A model generated the notes under the pieces. It ran no database searches and was not told where the DNA came from. It saw only the letters and a list, made by a program, of their open reading frames with translations. From an uncultured Bacteroidales bacterium (GTDB taxonomy: Bacteria; Bacteroidota; Bacteroidia; Bacteroidales; P3): a stretch of 64,000 bases of DNA. Positions 1-8,979 of the stretch are shown here, piece after piece (the stretch's first letter is position 1; each line of letters opens with the position of its first letter). The position numbers were made by a program, and so were the translations under genes. The stretch is taken from positions 124,001-188,000 of the forward strand of contig CAMVMX010000003.1 in assembly GCA_947168665.1 (NCBI GenBank), read 5' to 3'.

Positions 1-149
1 ATTGCGTTCTTTTCCACCCAAAATACCAAGAAGCAAAGATACAAATTTATTTCTAATTGAATACAAATTGGATTCTTTTTTATTTCTGTCCGGGAAATAA
101 AATAGAAAATAAATAGAAATGAAAGACTGGAAAATCAAAAAAAATGTAG

Positions 150-157
150 TACCTTTG
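150..157 (+). promoter_or_regulatory. Bacteroidota -7 promoter element
   Basis: TACCTTTG matches the TAnnTTTG -7 consensus and lies about 45 bases upstream of the flippase start. No clear TTTG -33 box is seen at 19-21 bases. Positions 1-149 hold no gene and are AT-rich. Confidence 0.6.
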
Positions 158-200
158 CAAAATATTTCGGGCCAGTGGCGGCCGAGCCGCCAGAGGCCGG

Positions 201-1736
201 ATGGGCACTATGGGAGTAATAGCTAAACAGAGTATCAAGGGCGCGTTGGCCAATTATCTCGGGGTCCTGATAGGGGCTGTGACCACTTTCTTTGTGGTGA
301 CGGACCTGCTGACCCAGGAGGAGATTGGTTTGACGCGGGTGATGGTGGACGCGGCCATGCTGTTTGCCGGGCTGGCGCAGCTGGGCACGAATGCCTCTAT
401 CCTGCGGTTCTATCCCCGGTTCCGCACACCGGAGAGGCCCGAGCTGCGCGACCACGGTTTCTTTGGCTGGACGCTGCTGCTGCCGTTGGTGGGTTTTTCG
501 GTGCTGGCGGTGCTGTTCTTTGTGTTCAGGGGCAGCATTGTTGACTATTATGCCGAGGATGCCCCTTTGCTGGTCGACTATGCCTACTTGCTGCTGCCCC
601 TCACTTTCTTTGTGCTGTACATGACTGTGTTCGAGACCAATGCCAGTGTCTTGCTGCACATTGCCTTGCCCAAGTTTGTGCGCGAGGTGGTGGTGCGGGT
701 GCTGAACCTGACGGCTTATCTGCTTTATGGCTACAGGGTTGTCACGCTCGATGTGTTTGTGGTGCTCTTCTGCTCGTCGTATGCGGTGGCGGCATTGATC
801 GACTTTTTCTATTTGCTTTCGTTGGGGCGTATCTCGTTCCGTCCCGACTGGAAGTTTGTGGGTGGGGCGCTGTTGCGCGAGGTGGGGGTGTATACGCTTT
901 TTATGACTGCAACTGTGCTGGCGGGCAACATCAAGTTGTTTAATTCCATCTTTATTGCCAAGGAGAGCCTCGCCGCCGCCGGCATCTACACGATTGCCTG
1001 CTATATTGCCAATGTGGTCGAGATCCCTTACCGCTCGCTGGGGGCCATTTCGAGTCCCATTATCTCCAATGCTGTGGCGGCGGGGGATATTGCCGAGGTG
1101 AACCGCCTGGGGCGGCAAGTGTCGCTCCACCAGTTGCTGGTGGCCTGTATGCTGCTGTTCTTCATTTGGATTAATCTGCCCCCCCTCTTTGCGCTTATCC
1201 CCAATGGGGCCGACTATGTTTCGGGCATGGGGGTGGTGCTTTTTCTCGGCATCGCCAATATTCTGAATTCCACGCTCAGCATTGCCACCAATATCCTCAA
1301 TTTCTCTAAGCATTTCGCTTTCTCGCTGTTGTTCATTTCGCTGCTCACGGCTGCGGCCATAGGGTTGAATTTATGGTTCATCCCGATGTGGGGAGTGACG
1401 GGTTCGGCGTGTGCCACGCTGCTGGCCTATGTGGTTTATTATACGCCTTTGCTCGCGCTGCTGTGGGTCAGGATGGGGGTGGGTCTGTTCAGCCGCAAGC
1501 AGGTGTGGGTGCTGCTGTTCACTGCGGCCCTCTTTGGATTGAATTGCCTTTGGGATTGGCTGGTGTCGCCATTGTTCGGCCTTTTGGGCGATTCGCTCTG
1601 GGTCATGGTGTTGCAGGCTGCGGTCCGCACTGGGTGCTTTGCGGTGATTGCGGTTGCTGGCATTGCCCGGATGGATGTGTCGGCCGAGGTGAATGCCCTG
1701 ATTGGCAGGATTCCGCTGGTGGGCAAGAGACGTTGA
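201..1736 (+). CDS. Wzx/MATE-like polysaccharide flippase
   Basis: 511-aa polytopic membrane protein, likely an inner-membrane flippase for lipid-linked saccharides of capsule, O-antigen or lipooligosaccharide. The sequence is hydrophobic almost throughout, with about 12-14 predicted membrane segments. Its start (a short polar stretch, then GALANYLGVLIGAVTTFF) and the early charged loop with RFYPRFR are typical of Bacteroidota oligosaccharide flippases of the polysaccharide-biosynthesis/MATE superfamily. It is a single-gene unit: the promoter is just upstream and a convergent tRNA-Cys follows, with no glycosyltransferases beside it, so the exact substrate is unknown. ATG at 201 is used; ATG at 210 is equally possible. 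Family call is firm, substrate is inference. Confidence 0.8.
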   Translation: MGTMGVIAKQSIKGALANYLGVLIGAVTTFFVVTDLLTQEEIGLTRVMVDAAMLFAGLAQLGTNASILRFYPRFRTPERPELRDHGFFGWTLLLPLVGFSVLAVLFFVFRGSIVDYYAEDAPLLVDYAYLLLPLTFFVLYMTVFETNASVLLHIALPKFVREVVVRVLNLTAYLLYGYRVVTLDVFVVLFCSSYAVAALIDFFYLLSLGRISFRPDWKFVGGALLREVGVYTLFMTATVLAGNIKLFNSIFIAKESLAAAGIYTIACYIANVVEIPYRSLGAISSPIISNAVAAGDIAEVNRLGRQVSLHQLLVACMLLFFIWINLPPLFALIPNGADYVSGMGVVLFLGIANILNSTLSIATNILNFSKHFAFSLLFISLLTAAAIGLNLWFIPMWGVTGSACATLLAYVVYYTPLLALLWVRMGVGLFSRKQVWVLLFTAALFGLNCLWDWLVSPLFGLLGDSLWVMVLQAAVRTGCFAVIAVAGIARMDVSAEVNALIGRIPLVGKRR

Positions 1737-1746
1737 GGGGCAAAAG

Positions 1747-1774
1747 AAAAGAGAGACCCGTTTGAGTCTCTCTT
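1747..1774 (-). terminator. Intrinsic terminator of tRNA-Cys
   Basis: A perfect 9-bp stem (AAGAGAGAC / GTCTCTCTT, 1749-1757 with 1766-1774) is followed on the minus strand by a T-rich run. It sits between the convergent flippase and tRNA-Cys and may serve both. Confidence 0.75.
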
Positions 1775-1775
1775 G

Positions 1776-1849
1776 TGGAGGTCGCTTCCGGATTTGAACC
1801 GGAGTAGCAGGTTTTGCAGACCTGTGCCTAACCCCTCGGCCAAACGACC
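1776..1849 (-). tRNA. tRNA-Cys (anticodon GCA)
   Basis: 74-base cloverleaf including an encoded CCA (1776-1778 on the plus strand). The acceptor stem GGTCGTT pairs with AGCGACC. The T arm is TCCGG-TTCAAAT-CCGGA. The anticodon loop is CTGCAAA with GCA at the centre. The discriminator base is U73, the hallmark of tRNA-Cys. It has its own promoter and terminator. Confidence 0.95.
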
Positions 1850-1871
1850 TTTTTGCCTTTAAAAGCGGATG

Positions 1872-1902
1872 CAAAAGTACGAAGATTTTCCCAATTGGCA
1901 AA
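1872..1902 (-). promoter_or_regulatory. tRNA-Cys promoter
   Basis: Reading the minus strand, TTTG (1902-1899) lies 19 bases before TACTTTTG (1879-1872), an ideal Bacteroidota -33/-7 pair. It points into tRNA-Cys about 23 bases downstream. Confidence 0.8.
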
Positions 1903-2033
1903 ATATTTTTTTATTATTTGTTGTGAGTGTCTGTGCCAGTGTCTTTTATTTTGGACGCGACAGTGCACGCCGCCTTGCTGTTTTGGAGTGAATCAGGGTG
2001 TGGATTCTGGTTTTTTGAGGTTTTGAAGTGAGG

Positions 2034-2849
2034 TTATCTTTTCAGGAATTTAATCTCTTTGGCATCGATAAGGCCGTATTGCAGGGCTTTGGCGATTCGG
2101 GCGCCAGACTTGTTGACAATATCCAGTTTGCGGGAAAGGTCTTTTTGGTGTTCCTGGATGTTTTTGTCGGTTTCGTGCAGGGCGGCGGCAATCTCGGAGG
2201 CGGTGCAGCCGGCGGCTTCGAGGAGCAGCAGTTTCCGCTCTGTGTCGCTGATGGATATGTCGTTGCGGCATTCGGCGGCACTCTTTATGAAGAGTTCGGC
2301 GGCTTCTTTCAGGGTGAGCATCACGGGGTAGTTGAAGTAGTATTTCTCGCCCCTTTCGAGCGATTCGATGGCCCGGAGCACGTTTTCCACGGAGAAACCG
2401 CCAGCGGCGTTTTTGCTGACAAAGGCTTGTGCGCCATGTTCGAGCGATTCGAACACCACGCGCCCAATCTCCAGCATGCGCTCGTGGCGGTTGCCCTCGT
2501 TGGGCAGCGGGTTGTCGAAGCGCCCGGAGAGGATGGCAATTTTGATGTTGGGGAATTTCTTGTGCACGCGGTCGGCCAGAAAGATGCCGCCTGTGGGTTC
2601 GCCTTGAAACTCCATGTCGAGTAGCAGATAGTCGGGCATTTCGTGTGGTGAGGGGCTGTCGAGAGCGGCCATCAGTTGCGCCCCGTTGGCGTAGGTGTCC
2701 AGCACGGTGACGCTGCGGTATTCGATTTCTCCGTCGTCGTTCATGCCGCAGGCTATGGTGGCCGGTTGGCTGTTGAGTTCGGTCTTGAGGGCTTTGCGGA
2801 TGATGGGTTCGTCGTCAACAATGATAATCTTGATGGGTTCCATGGGCAT
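2034..2849 (-). CDS. Response regulator with LuxR-type output domain
   Basis: 271 aa. The N-terminal receiver domain (about residues 6-155) shows the acidic pair D12-D13, the phospho-acceptor D78 in DYLLLDME and the conserved Lys146 in FVSKNAAG. An insert of about 20 residues follows the beta4 strand. Residues about 205-265 form a LuxR/GerE-like helix-turn-helix (AGCTASEIAAALHETDKNIQ). It therefore probably binds DNA after phosphorylation by the kinase encoded 8 bases upstream. The reading frame stays open far upstream into the kinase gene, but the receiver begins here. ATG 2849 is chosen; ATG 2843 would give 269 aa. Target genes are unknown. Confidence 0.85.
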   Translation of the reverse strand: MPMEPIKIIIVDDEPIIRKALKTELNSQPATIACGMNDDGEIEYRSVTVLDTYANGAQLMAALDSPSPHEMPDYLLLDMEFQGEPTGGIFLADRVHKKFPNIKIAILSGRFDNPLPNEGNRHERMLEIGRVVFESLEHGAQAFVSKNAAGGFSVENVLRAIESLERGEKYYFNYPVMLTLKEAAELFIKSAAECRNDISISDTERKLLLLEAAGCTASEIAAALHETDKNIQEHQKDLSRKLDIVNKSGARIAKALQYGLIDAKEIKFLKR

Positions 2850-2857
2850 TGTGTTTG

Positions 2858-5059
2858 TCAGTGGGTGTTTTTGTCTTTGGTCCGGGGGGCGGGCCGAGTG
2901 TCTGTGTTGTCGCTTCCGGCCAGCAGGAAGTGGAAAGTGCTTCCCCGGTTTGGCTCGCTTTCCGCCCATATACGACATCCCCGCAAGGTGTTGTCGTCGT
3001 GGCGCTTGATGATGTATCGGCACAGTATCAGTCCGAAGCCGGTGCCGTGAGGGGCTGAGGTGTCGGCGGGTGTCTGCACTTTCTTGTCGGCCCGGAACAG
3101 GTTCTCCAGGGTTTCGGCATCCATGCCGGTGCCGGTGTCGTTGACTTCGATGTGGACGAATCGGCTGTCGTCGGCATAGACTTCGGCATGCACGGCGACT
3201 GTGCCTTTCGGGGTGTGCTGGAGGGCATTGTTCACCAGGTTGCGAAGCAGTATTTCCGTCAGTTGGCGGTCGCCCTGCACTTTTAAGGAGGTGGGGTGAA
3301 GAACAAGGTCGACGTCGGGGTCCAGCCTGACGCACGAGGCCGCCACGCTGTCGAACACTTCGGAGAGTGCGAATGTGGACAGCTGGAACTGGAGGCCTGA
3401 CGGGATGGACAGGTTGGTCCAGTTTTTGATATTGGCGAAGGTGCGCAGCAGTTGGTCCAGCACTTCCTGCCGCATTTCGGGGCTGAGGTTTTTGGCGGTG
3501 AGGTAGGAGAGGAAGGGGTTGATGTCGTGCCGCATCACCGAGAGGCATGTCTCAACATTGGCGATGCGCTCAATGTCTTGCCGTTTGGCTTGCTGCAAGG
3601 CTTTCTTCTCGTCGCGCAGCACTCTCGACCGCCGGCGCAGCAGCAGTACCAGGGTGGCCAGAATAATCAGGAATACCGAACCCACCACGATGGCGAGGAT
3701 GTAATAGCGGTTGCGCGATTCGGACTGGAAGAGGCGGTCTTGCAGCATCAGGTCGGCGCTCTCGTTGCGGTTGATGAAGTCCAGCAGTTCCATCTCGCGG
3801 GCATACCACCGGGCATTGTCCTCGGCCGAGGGGGAGTAGCCCATGCGGATAAGCCCATCGTAGAGCATGGACTCGAATTTCGGGGCCATGCCGTCGTGCC
3901 ACGAAGGGTCTTCCAGTGCCATGGTGTAATAGTCGTAGGCCTCGTTAAGGGCGCCCACATGGCGGCAGTATTCGGCGGCGGCCACCACGGCCCCGAGGTG
4001 CTGGTAGGGGTCCACCGTCTGGAAGAAGAGGTCGGTGGACACGTCGAACATGTTCAGCCCGTAGTTGGGGGAGGACAGCGAGGTGTCGGTCGAATAGATG
4101 CGGAGCGTGGTGTGCATGAGTTGTATGAGCTTGGGGCGGCACAGAGGGTGGCGGGTATAGGTGTCGGGGTGGATGTTTGTGTCGGCCGCGATAAAGGCCT
4201 GGAGCTGGAACACGTTGGCCAGGTGGTAGATGCAGTATTGTCCGGGCATGGCCAGCATCTTGGCGTTGGCGTAGAGGTAGTCGTAGGCTTTGCTCAGCAG
4301 GCGGGGGTCGCTCTGCGAGGCGGCGGCCAGGCGGTAGTAGCTGTGGGCCAGGGCGTAGTTCAGCGACATGTCCTCCGCATAGTCGCATTTCAGTTTTTGG
4401 CGTGCCTGTTCGGCTTCGGCCAGGAGGCTTTTCATGGCCTCTTTGGTGTCGTCGGATAATGTGGTGCCGGACGATGAGGCCACGGCACTGTTGCGGTAAT
4501 GGTAGTTCAGTGTCAACGAGGTGATGTAGTACTCCATTTGGGCAAAGGAGTATAAGTAGTTGTCGGGCTGGCGTTTCAGCACTTTTGATTGGTTGATGTC
4601 GTAGAGCAGCTGGTAGGAGTCGGCTATGCGGCAGCTGCGTTGCAACAGCCGCACCTGCATCAGTTGGGCAATGACTCGTTCCACTTCGGCGTTGCGGTGG
4701 AGCGACCGTGGCCAGGGCCTTGGCTGGAGGGTTGACAGCGCGATCGTGCTGTCAGTATAAACTTGTGCCGAGTCGTGCTCGGCAAGCATGTAATAGCCGA
4801 AAGCTAAATTGTTGTAGGCCCTCATCAGGCCGTCGTGGTAGTCGGGCAGCGAGTCGCGCAGCAGCTCGACCGCTCGGTAAGAACAGGCTATAGTCAGGCG
4901 GGGGTCGTCAAAGCGGTTGATGAAGGCCCCTTTGTTCAAGCCGTCGATGCGGGCGCGAAGACGCAGGTCCACCTGCCCGTCGGGATGCTGGCTGTTGCAT
5001 CCGGCGGCCAAGGTCAGCAACACTGCAACCAAGCTTATATGACGGAATAACCACTTCAT
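2858..5059 (-). CDS. Membrane histidine kinase with large lipoprotein-like sensor
   Basis: 733 aa. An N-terminal signal with lipobox LAAGC (Cys21) precedes a helical, TPR-like sensor region (about 30-445). This resembles the DUF5112/DUF5113 sensors of Bacteroidales kinases. A membrane segment follows at about 452-474, then a short coiled linker. The dimerisation helix carries the phospho-acceptor in MRHDINPFL (His511). The ATPase domain shows the N box (NLVNNALQH, about 608-616), G1 DTGTGM (641-646) and G2 GTGFGLILC. It is co-oriented and nearly contiguous with the response regulator, so the two form a pair. A lipobox plus a membrane span in one protein is unusual, so the N-terminus may instead act as an uncleaved anchor. 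The signal sensed is unknown. Confidence 0.85.
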   Translation of the reverse strand: MKWLFRHISLVAVLLTLAAGCNSQHPDGQVDLRLRARIDGLNKGAFINRFDDPRLTIACSYRAVELLRDSLPDYHDGLMRAYNNLAFGYYMLAEHDSAQVYTDSTIALSTLQPRPWPRSLHRNAEVERVIAQLMQVRLLQRSCRIADSYQLLYDINQSKVLKRQPDNYLYSFAQMEYYITSLTLNYHYRNSAVASSSGTTLSDDTKEAMKSLLAEAEQARQKLKCDYAEDMSLNYALAHSYYRLAAASQSDPRLLSKAYDYLYANAKMLAMPGQYCIYHLANVFQLQAFIAADTNIHPDTYTRHPLCRPKLIQLMHTTLRIYSTDTSLSSPNYGLNMFDVSTDLFFQTVDPYQHLGAVVAAAEYCRHVGALNEAYDYYTMALEDPSWHDGMAPKFESMLYDGLIRMGYSPSAEDNARWYAREMELLDFINRNESADLMLQDRLFQSESRNRYYILAIVVGSVFLIILATLVLLLRRRSRVLRDEKKALQQAKRQDIERIANVETCLSVMRHDINPFLSYLTAKNLSPEMRQEVLDQLLRTFANIKNWTNLSIPSGLQFQLSTFALSEVFDSVAASCVRLDPDVDLVLHPTSLKVQGDRQLTEILLRNLVNNALQHTPKGTVAVHAEVYADDSRFVHIEVNDTGTGMDAETLENLFRADKKVQTPADTSAPHGTGFGLILCRYIIKRHDDNTLRGCRIWAESEPNRGSTFHFLLAGSDNTDTRPAPRTKDKNTH

Positions 5060-5067
5060 TGGAATTG

Positions 5068-5075
5068 CAAAAATA
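5068..5075 (-). promoter_or_regulatory. -7 promoter element of the kinase-regulator pair
   Basis: TATTTTTG on the minus strand, 9 bases upstream of the kinase ATG, implies a very short leader. No convincing -33 box is seen. Confidence 0.6.
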
Positions 5076-5373
5076 CGAATAAATCTTGATATATGGTTAG
5101 AATTGTTGAAATGAGATGTGGAAAGTGGTAGGCGAGTAGCTCATTTGAGGCTTTGCCAAGGGCTGGATTGTTGACGAGGGAAGGGTTCTGTAAGAGTGTT
5201 TTTTCGGGGTATGGCGTGCGGCGCGAGGTGGGTTTGCAGCACTTGCCCCGGCTGCCCGGCGAGTGGGGGGAGGCTTTTGGCGGGCAGGAGGCTGGGGTGG
5301 CATCGGACTGGGTTCGGCAGATTAAAAAGTTGAGTCATGCGCTTTTTTTTTTCACTACATTTAAAAAAAGTAC
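5076..5373. other. Intergenic region without a recognised gene
   Basis: About 300 bases between divergent promoters. An 87-codon frame on the plus strand (5153-5416) overlaps the downstream promoter and start and resembles no family. Apart from promoters at both edges nothing is recognised. Confidence 0.5.
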
Positions 5374-5381
5374 TATATTTG
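5374..5381 (+). promoter_or_regulatory. -7 promoter element upstream of membrane protein and nadB
   Basis: TATATTTG matches TAnnTTTG and lies 24 bases upstream of the ATG at 5406. The AT-rich run before it has only a degenerate TTT at the -33 position. Confidence 0.65.
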
Positions 5382-5405
5382 CAAAGATAATAAAAATAAA
5401 CTATC

Positions 5406-5846
5406 ATGGAAGATAACGAAATTATGCTGTTGAAAAATAGCAAGATGTATGTTACCCGTGTGGGTAGTAGAATGAATGTTTTTTCTTATCTGGGCGTTGT
5501 CACAATGCTGTTTTTGGCAGTGGGAGCTGTTGCATTGCTCTTTGTGAGTAGCCAGTTGGATGTTGACACCCCGTTTTACATTGACAATATTTTAGGGATG
5601 GGAGGATTGGCTTTGCTGTTGATGGCTGCGGCTTTCATCCCCGTGATAGTTTATATGCGCCGCGCAGTGCGTATGGCCAATCAGTTAAAAGGTACCCAGG
5701 AGATTTATCCTACAGTTGATTTTTTGCGTGAGTCGCAGAAGATGTGGCGCTATGCTACCAGTATCCTGGCCATCTTCTTGGTGCTGGGCGTTCTGGCTAT
5801 GATTGTGGCAGCCATTTATCTGCTGCCTTATATCAAGAATATCTAA
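5406..5846 (+). CDS. Small three-span membrane protein, DUF5362-like
   Basis: 146 aa with three hydrophobic segments, at about 26-49, 63-87 and 117-141. A short basic cytoplasmic loop (RRAVRMANQLKG) lies between spans two and three. Architecture and length resemble Bacteroidota DUF5362-type proteins, which have no known function; this assignment is from memory of the fold pattern and is weak. It lies 26 bases upstream of nadB on the same strand behind one clear promoter, so the two are probably cotranscribed. No catalytic motif is visible. Confidence 0.6.
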   Translation: MEDNEIMLLKNSKMYVTRVGSRMNVFSYLGVVTMLFLAVGAVALLFVSSQLDVDTPFYIDNILGMGGLALLLMAAAFIPVIVYMRRAVRMANQLKGTQEIYPTVDFLRESQKMWRYATSILAIFLVLGVLAMIVAAIYLLPYIKNI

Positions 5847-5872
5847 CTTGTCTTGCTGCTTAGGTTCTTATA

Positions 5873-7456
5873 ATGAGATACGAAGTTGATTTCCTGGTCA
5901 TCGGGTCGGGAATTGCGGGGCTGAGTTTTGCGCTCAAAGTGGCACCTTATGGCAAGGTGTGTGTCCTCTGCAAGGGGGAGGCCGCTGAGGGTTCGACACG
6001 ATACGCCCAGGGAGGCATAGCCGCTGTGATGTATGACAGCGACAGTTTCGACAAGCATATACAGGATACGCTGGTGGCCGGCGACGGCATCTGCGACCGT
6101 GAGGTGGTGGAAATGACTATCCGCGAGGCACCGGATCGCATTCGCGAGCTGGTTCAATATGGGGTCAATTTCGACAAAAGCCGTGCCGGAGACCGTTTCG
6201 ACCTGCACCGCGAGGGCGGACACTCGGAATTCCGTATCTTGCACCATAAAGATAACACAGGGGCGGAGATTGAACGCGGCCTGTTGGAGGCTGTCCACAA
6301 CCATCCCAATATTGAGTTGAAGGAGCATCAATTTGCTATTGACATTATTACTCAGCACCATTTGGGACAGCGGGTCACGAAACACACTCCTGATATTGAG
6401 TGTTACGGAGTTTACGCCCTTGACTGCCGCACCAACCAGATTGACACCTATCTGGCCAAGGTCACACTGCTGGCCACTGGCGGCATGGGCAATGTGTACA
6501 CAACCACCACGACCCCAATCGTCTCGACCGGCGACGGGGTGGCCATGGTGCACCGTGCGCGCGGAGTGCTGAGCGACTTGGAGTTCATGCAGTTCCACCC
6601 CACATCACTCTATAATCCCGCTGAGAAACCGGCATTCCTCATCACCGAGGCCATGCGCGGCGCGGGGGCTATACTGAAGGATTTCAGGGGCAATGAGTTC
6701 ATGCAGAAGTATGACAAGCGCCTCTCGCTCGCCCCCCGTGACATAGTGGCGCGTGCCATCGACAACGAGATGAAAATAGCCGGTGTGGACCACCTGTATC
6801 TCGATGCCCGTGGCATTGACAAGAACGAACTCATCAACGGATTCCCCACAATATATGCCAAGTGCTTGGAGCTGGGCATCAATATCACCAAGGACATGAT
6901 TCCCATCCGCCCGGCGGCGCACTACCAGTGTGGCGGCATCAAGGTGGACAAGAACGGAGAGTCGTCTATCCATCACCTCTATGCCGCTGGTGAGTGTTCG
7001 TGTACGGGTCTGCATGGAGGCAACCGGTTGGCAAGCAATTCACTGCTCGAGGCAGTGGTATATGCCCACAACGCTGCTATGAGCGCTATAGAGCGGGTCA
7101 AAACACGCGAGATATGCCATGCTGTGCCCGACTGGAATGCCGAGGGAATGGTGCTCAATGAGGAGATGGTCCTCATCACCCAAACCAAACGGGAACTGCA
7201 GGAATTGATGTGGAACTATGTAGGCATCGTCCGCAGCGATTTGCGGCTGCAACGTGCTTTCGACCGTCTCAATTTGATTTTCCGTGAAACTGAAGACCTT
7301 TACAACCGTTCTGTGCTGACAGAGGAGCTGAGTGAGCTACGCAATCTCATAGCCTGTGCCTACCTGATTATCAAGATGGCGCGAGCCCGGCGCGAGAATG
7401 TTGGGCTGCACTATTCCATCGACTTGCTCGGTGGTGACGAGAAGAAACGTGTTTGA
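5873..7456 (+). CDS. nadB: L-aspartate oxidase
   Basis: 527 aa, normal for the family. The enzyme oxidises L-aspartate to iminoaspartate with FAD, the first step of de novo NAD synthesis. Seen: the dinucleotide-binding motif GSGIAG (11-16), the flavin-binding block GSTRYAQGGIAAV (40-52), the substrate loop HREGGHSEFRILH (112-124), FMQFHPTSLY, and the FAD block AAGECSCTGLHGGNRLASNS near residue 380. These distinguish NadB from SdhA/FrdA mainly by length and the REGGHS loop. nadA and nadC are not adjacent, so the pathway genes are dispersed. A short hairpin with a T run follows the stop codon. Confidence 0.95.
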   Translation: MRYEVDFLVIGSGIAGLSFALKVAPYGKVCVLCKGEAAEGSTRYAQGGIAAVMYDSDSFDKHIQDTLVAGDGICDREVVEMTIREAPDRIRELVQYGVNFDKSRAGDRFDLHREGGHSEFRILHHKDNTGAEIERGLLEAVHNHPNIELKEHQFAIDIITQHHLGQRVTKHTPDIECYGVYALDCRTNQIDTYLAKVTLLATGGMGNVYTTTTTPIVSTGDGVAMVHRARGVLSDLEFMQFHPTSLYNPAEKPAFLITEAMRGAGAILKDFRGNEFMQKYDKRLSLAPRDIVARAIDNEMKIAGVDHLYLDARGIDKNELINGFPTIYAKCLELGINITKDMIPIRPAAHYQCGGIKVDKNGESSIHHLYAAGECSCTGLHGGNRLASNSLLEAVVYAHNAAMSAIERVKTREICHAVPDWNAEGMVLNEEMVLITQTKRELQELMWNYVGIVRSDLRLQRAFDRLNLIFRETEDLYNRSVLTEELSELRNLIACAYLIIKMARARRENVGLHYSIDLLGGDEKKRV

Positions 7457-7486
7457 AAGGCCTGAGCCGTTTTGTGCCTTTTTTTG
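7456..7486 (+). terminator. Probable terminator of nadB
   Basis: Stem AAAGGC / GCCTTT (7456-7461 with 7476-7481) with a 14-base loop, running into a T tract. The stem is short, so efficiency is uncertain. Confidence 0.55.
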
Positions 7487-7518
7487 CTATATACTGACTT
7501 ATAATACTATATCCATCT

Positions 7519-8688
7519 GTGAAACAATACGATTTTGATGAAATAGTGCCACGCAAGGGCACCGACTGTGTGAAACATGACGGTTTGAAGCTCTTTTTTG
7601 GAAAAGAAGATTTGACCCCTATGTGGGTGGCCGATATGGATTTCCGTACCCCGGATTTTATAATGGAAGCGCTGCGCCAGCGTTGTGAGCATGAAGTTCT
7701 GGGCTATGCCCTTCCCCCCGAAAGCTATTGGGAGGCGGTCTGCAACTGGCTGCTGAGACATTACAATATCAATAGTTCGCGCGAGGAGTTGCATTTCATT
7801 CCCGGCATAGTGTCAGGCATATCGTTTGTGCTGCAGGCCATGACGCAGCCGGGCGAGGGTGTGTTGGTGACTACCCCGGTCTACCCTCCGTTCCTCAATC
7901 TGCCCCAGGACGGACACAGGCAGTTGGTGTGCAGCCCGTTGAAAATCGTTGATGGGCGGTTCGCTATTGATTTTGAGGATTTGGAGTGGCGAGCCAGGCA
8001 GTGCCGCTGGATGATTCTTAGCAATCCCCACAATCCCGGAGGCACCGTCTGGGGCGAGGAGGTGTTACGGAGGCTGGCCGACATCTGCTATCGGAATAAC
8101 GTGAACGTCATAGCCGATGAGATTCATGCCGACATGACACTGTCTGGTCACAGGCATATCAGTTTCAGCACGGTGAGCCAGCACGCCAAGGATATTTCCA
8201 TCACCTTTATGGCACCCAGCAAGACATTCAATATGGCTGGTCTTGGCAGCTCGGTGTGCTATTGCCCCAATACCTCGCTAAGGAATCGTTTTTTTGGCTA
8301 TCTCGACGGCTATGAGGTGGCGGGAGGTAACATCTTTGCCTACGTGGGAGCTGAGGCCGCCTTCACCCACGGTGAGGAATGGCTGAAGCAGATGCTCCGC
8401 TACCTTGAAGGCAATGTGGCGTTCCTGCGCGACTACCTGTCTGCCAACTTGCCCCAGGTCAAGGCAGTGCTGCCAGAGGCCTCTTATCTGGCCTGGCTCG
8501 ATTTCTCCGACATGGGTTTCCAACATGATGAACTCAAAGACCGCTTCCTCAACCGTGCCCGTGTGGCCATGAACGACGGCACCACCTTTGGCGGTAACAA
8601 TTACCGTTGCCGTTTCAGACTCAATTTGGGCTGTCCTCGGTCGGTTTTGGAGGATTGTCTGAATCGTATCTGCGACGCTCTGAAATAG
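7519..8688 (+). CDS. MalY/PatB-family PLP-dependent C-S lyase
   Basis: 389 aa, fold-type I aminotransferase superfamily. Seen: the start motif PMWVADMDF (34-42) typical of MalY/PatB, SNPHNPGG (168-175) contacting the cofactor, ADEIHADM (199-206), and the PLP Schiff-base lysine K235 in APSKTFNMAGL. Enzymes of this family cleave cystathionine or cysteine-type substrates to a thiol, pyruvate and ammonia. The start is a GTG at 7519; it gives the exact family N-terminus and there is no better ATG. The gene stands alone between nadB and the ATP synthase genes. A role in methionine or cysteine metabolism is inference. Confidence 0.88.
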   Translation: MKQYDFDEIVPRKGTDCVKHDGLKLFFGKEDLTPMWVADMDFRTPDFIMEALRQRCEHEVLGYALPPESYWEAVCNWLLRHYNINSSREELHFIPGIVSGISFVLQAMTQPGEGVLVTTPVYPPFLNLPQDGHRQLVCSPLKIVDGRFAIDFEDLEWRARQCRWMILSNPHNPGGTVWGEEVLRRLADICYRNNVNVIADEIHADMTLSGHRHISFSTVSQHAKDISITFMAPSKTFNMAGLGSSVCYCPNTSLRNRFFGYLDGYEVAGGNIFAYVGAEAAFTHGEEWLKQMLRYLEGNVAFLRDYLSANLPQVKAVLPEASYLAWLDFSDMGFQHDELKDRFLNRARVAMNDGTTFGGNNYRCRFRLNLGCPRSVLEDCLNRICDALK

Positions 8689-8851
8689 TTTCGCTCATTC
8701 TGCTTTACGGGTTTAATGCCGGTAGCCTCTCTCGCAAGGGTGGGCAACTGGTGAGGTGTCCCTTTGCCAGATACTCCAACAGCTGAATGCTGTAAAGTGT
8801 GCTGCAAATCAGATGTTTGAAAAAAATCTTGCATTGATGAGTGTTAAAAAC

Positions 8852-8882
8852 TTGTGTACGTAAAATATTTTTTCTAATTTTG
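8852..8882 (+). promoter_or_regulatory. Promoter of the atp operon
   Basis: TTG (8852-8854) is separated by 20 bases from TAATTTTG (8875-8882), a good -33/-7 pair. It implies a leader of about 90 bases before atpE. The leader contains a small C/G palindrome near 8898-8912. The rest of the 290-base gap after the C-S lyase gene shows nothing recognised. Confidence 0.75.
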
Positions 8883-8979
8883 CGTGTTCAAAAGTAACCC
8901 CAACGGGGGTGCTGGAGGGCAGGTATAGAATACTGAAACACATAAAAATACATTAATAAAACACATAAAAAACACAACT

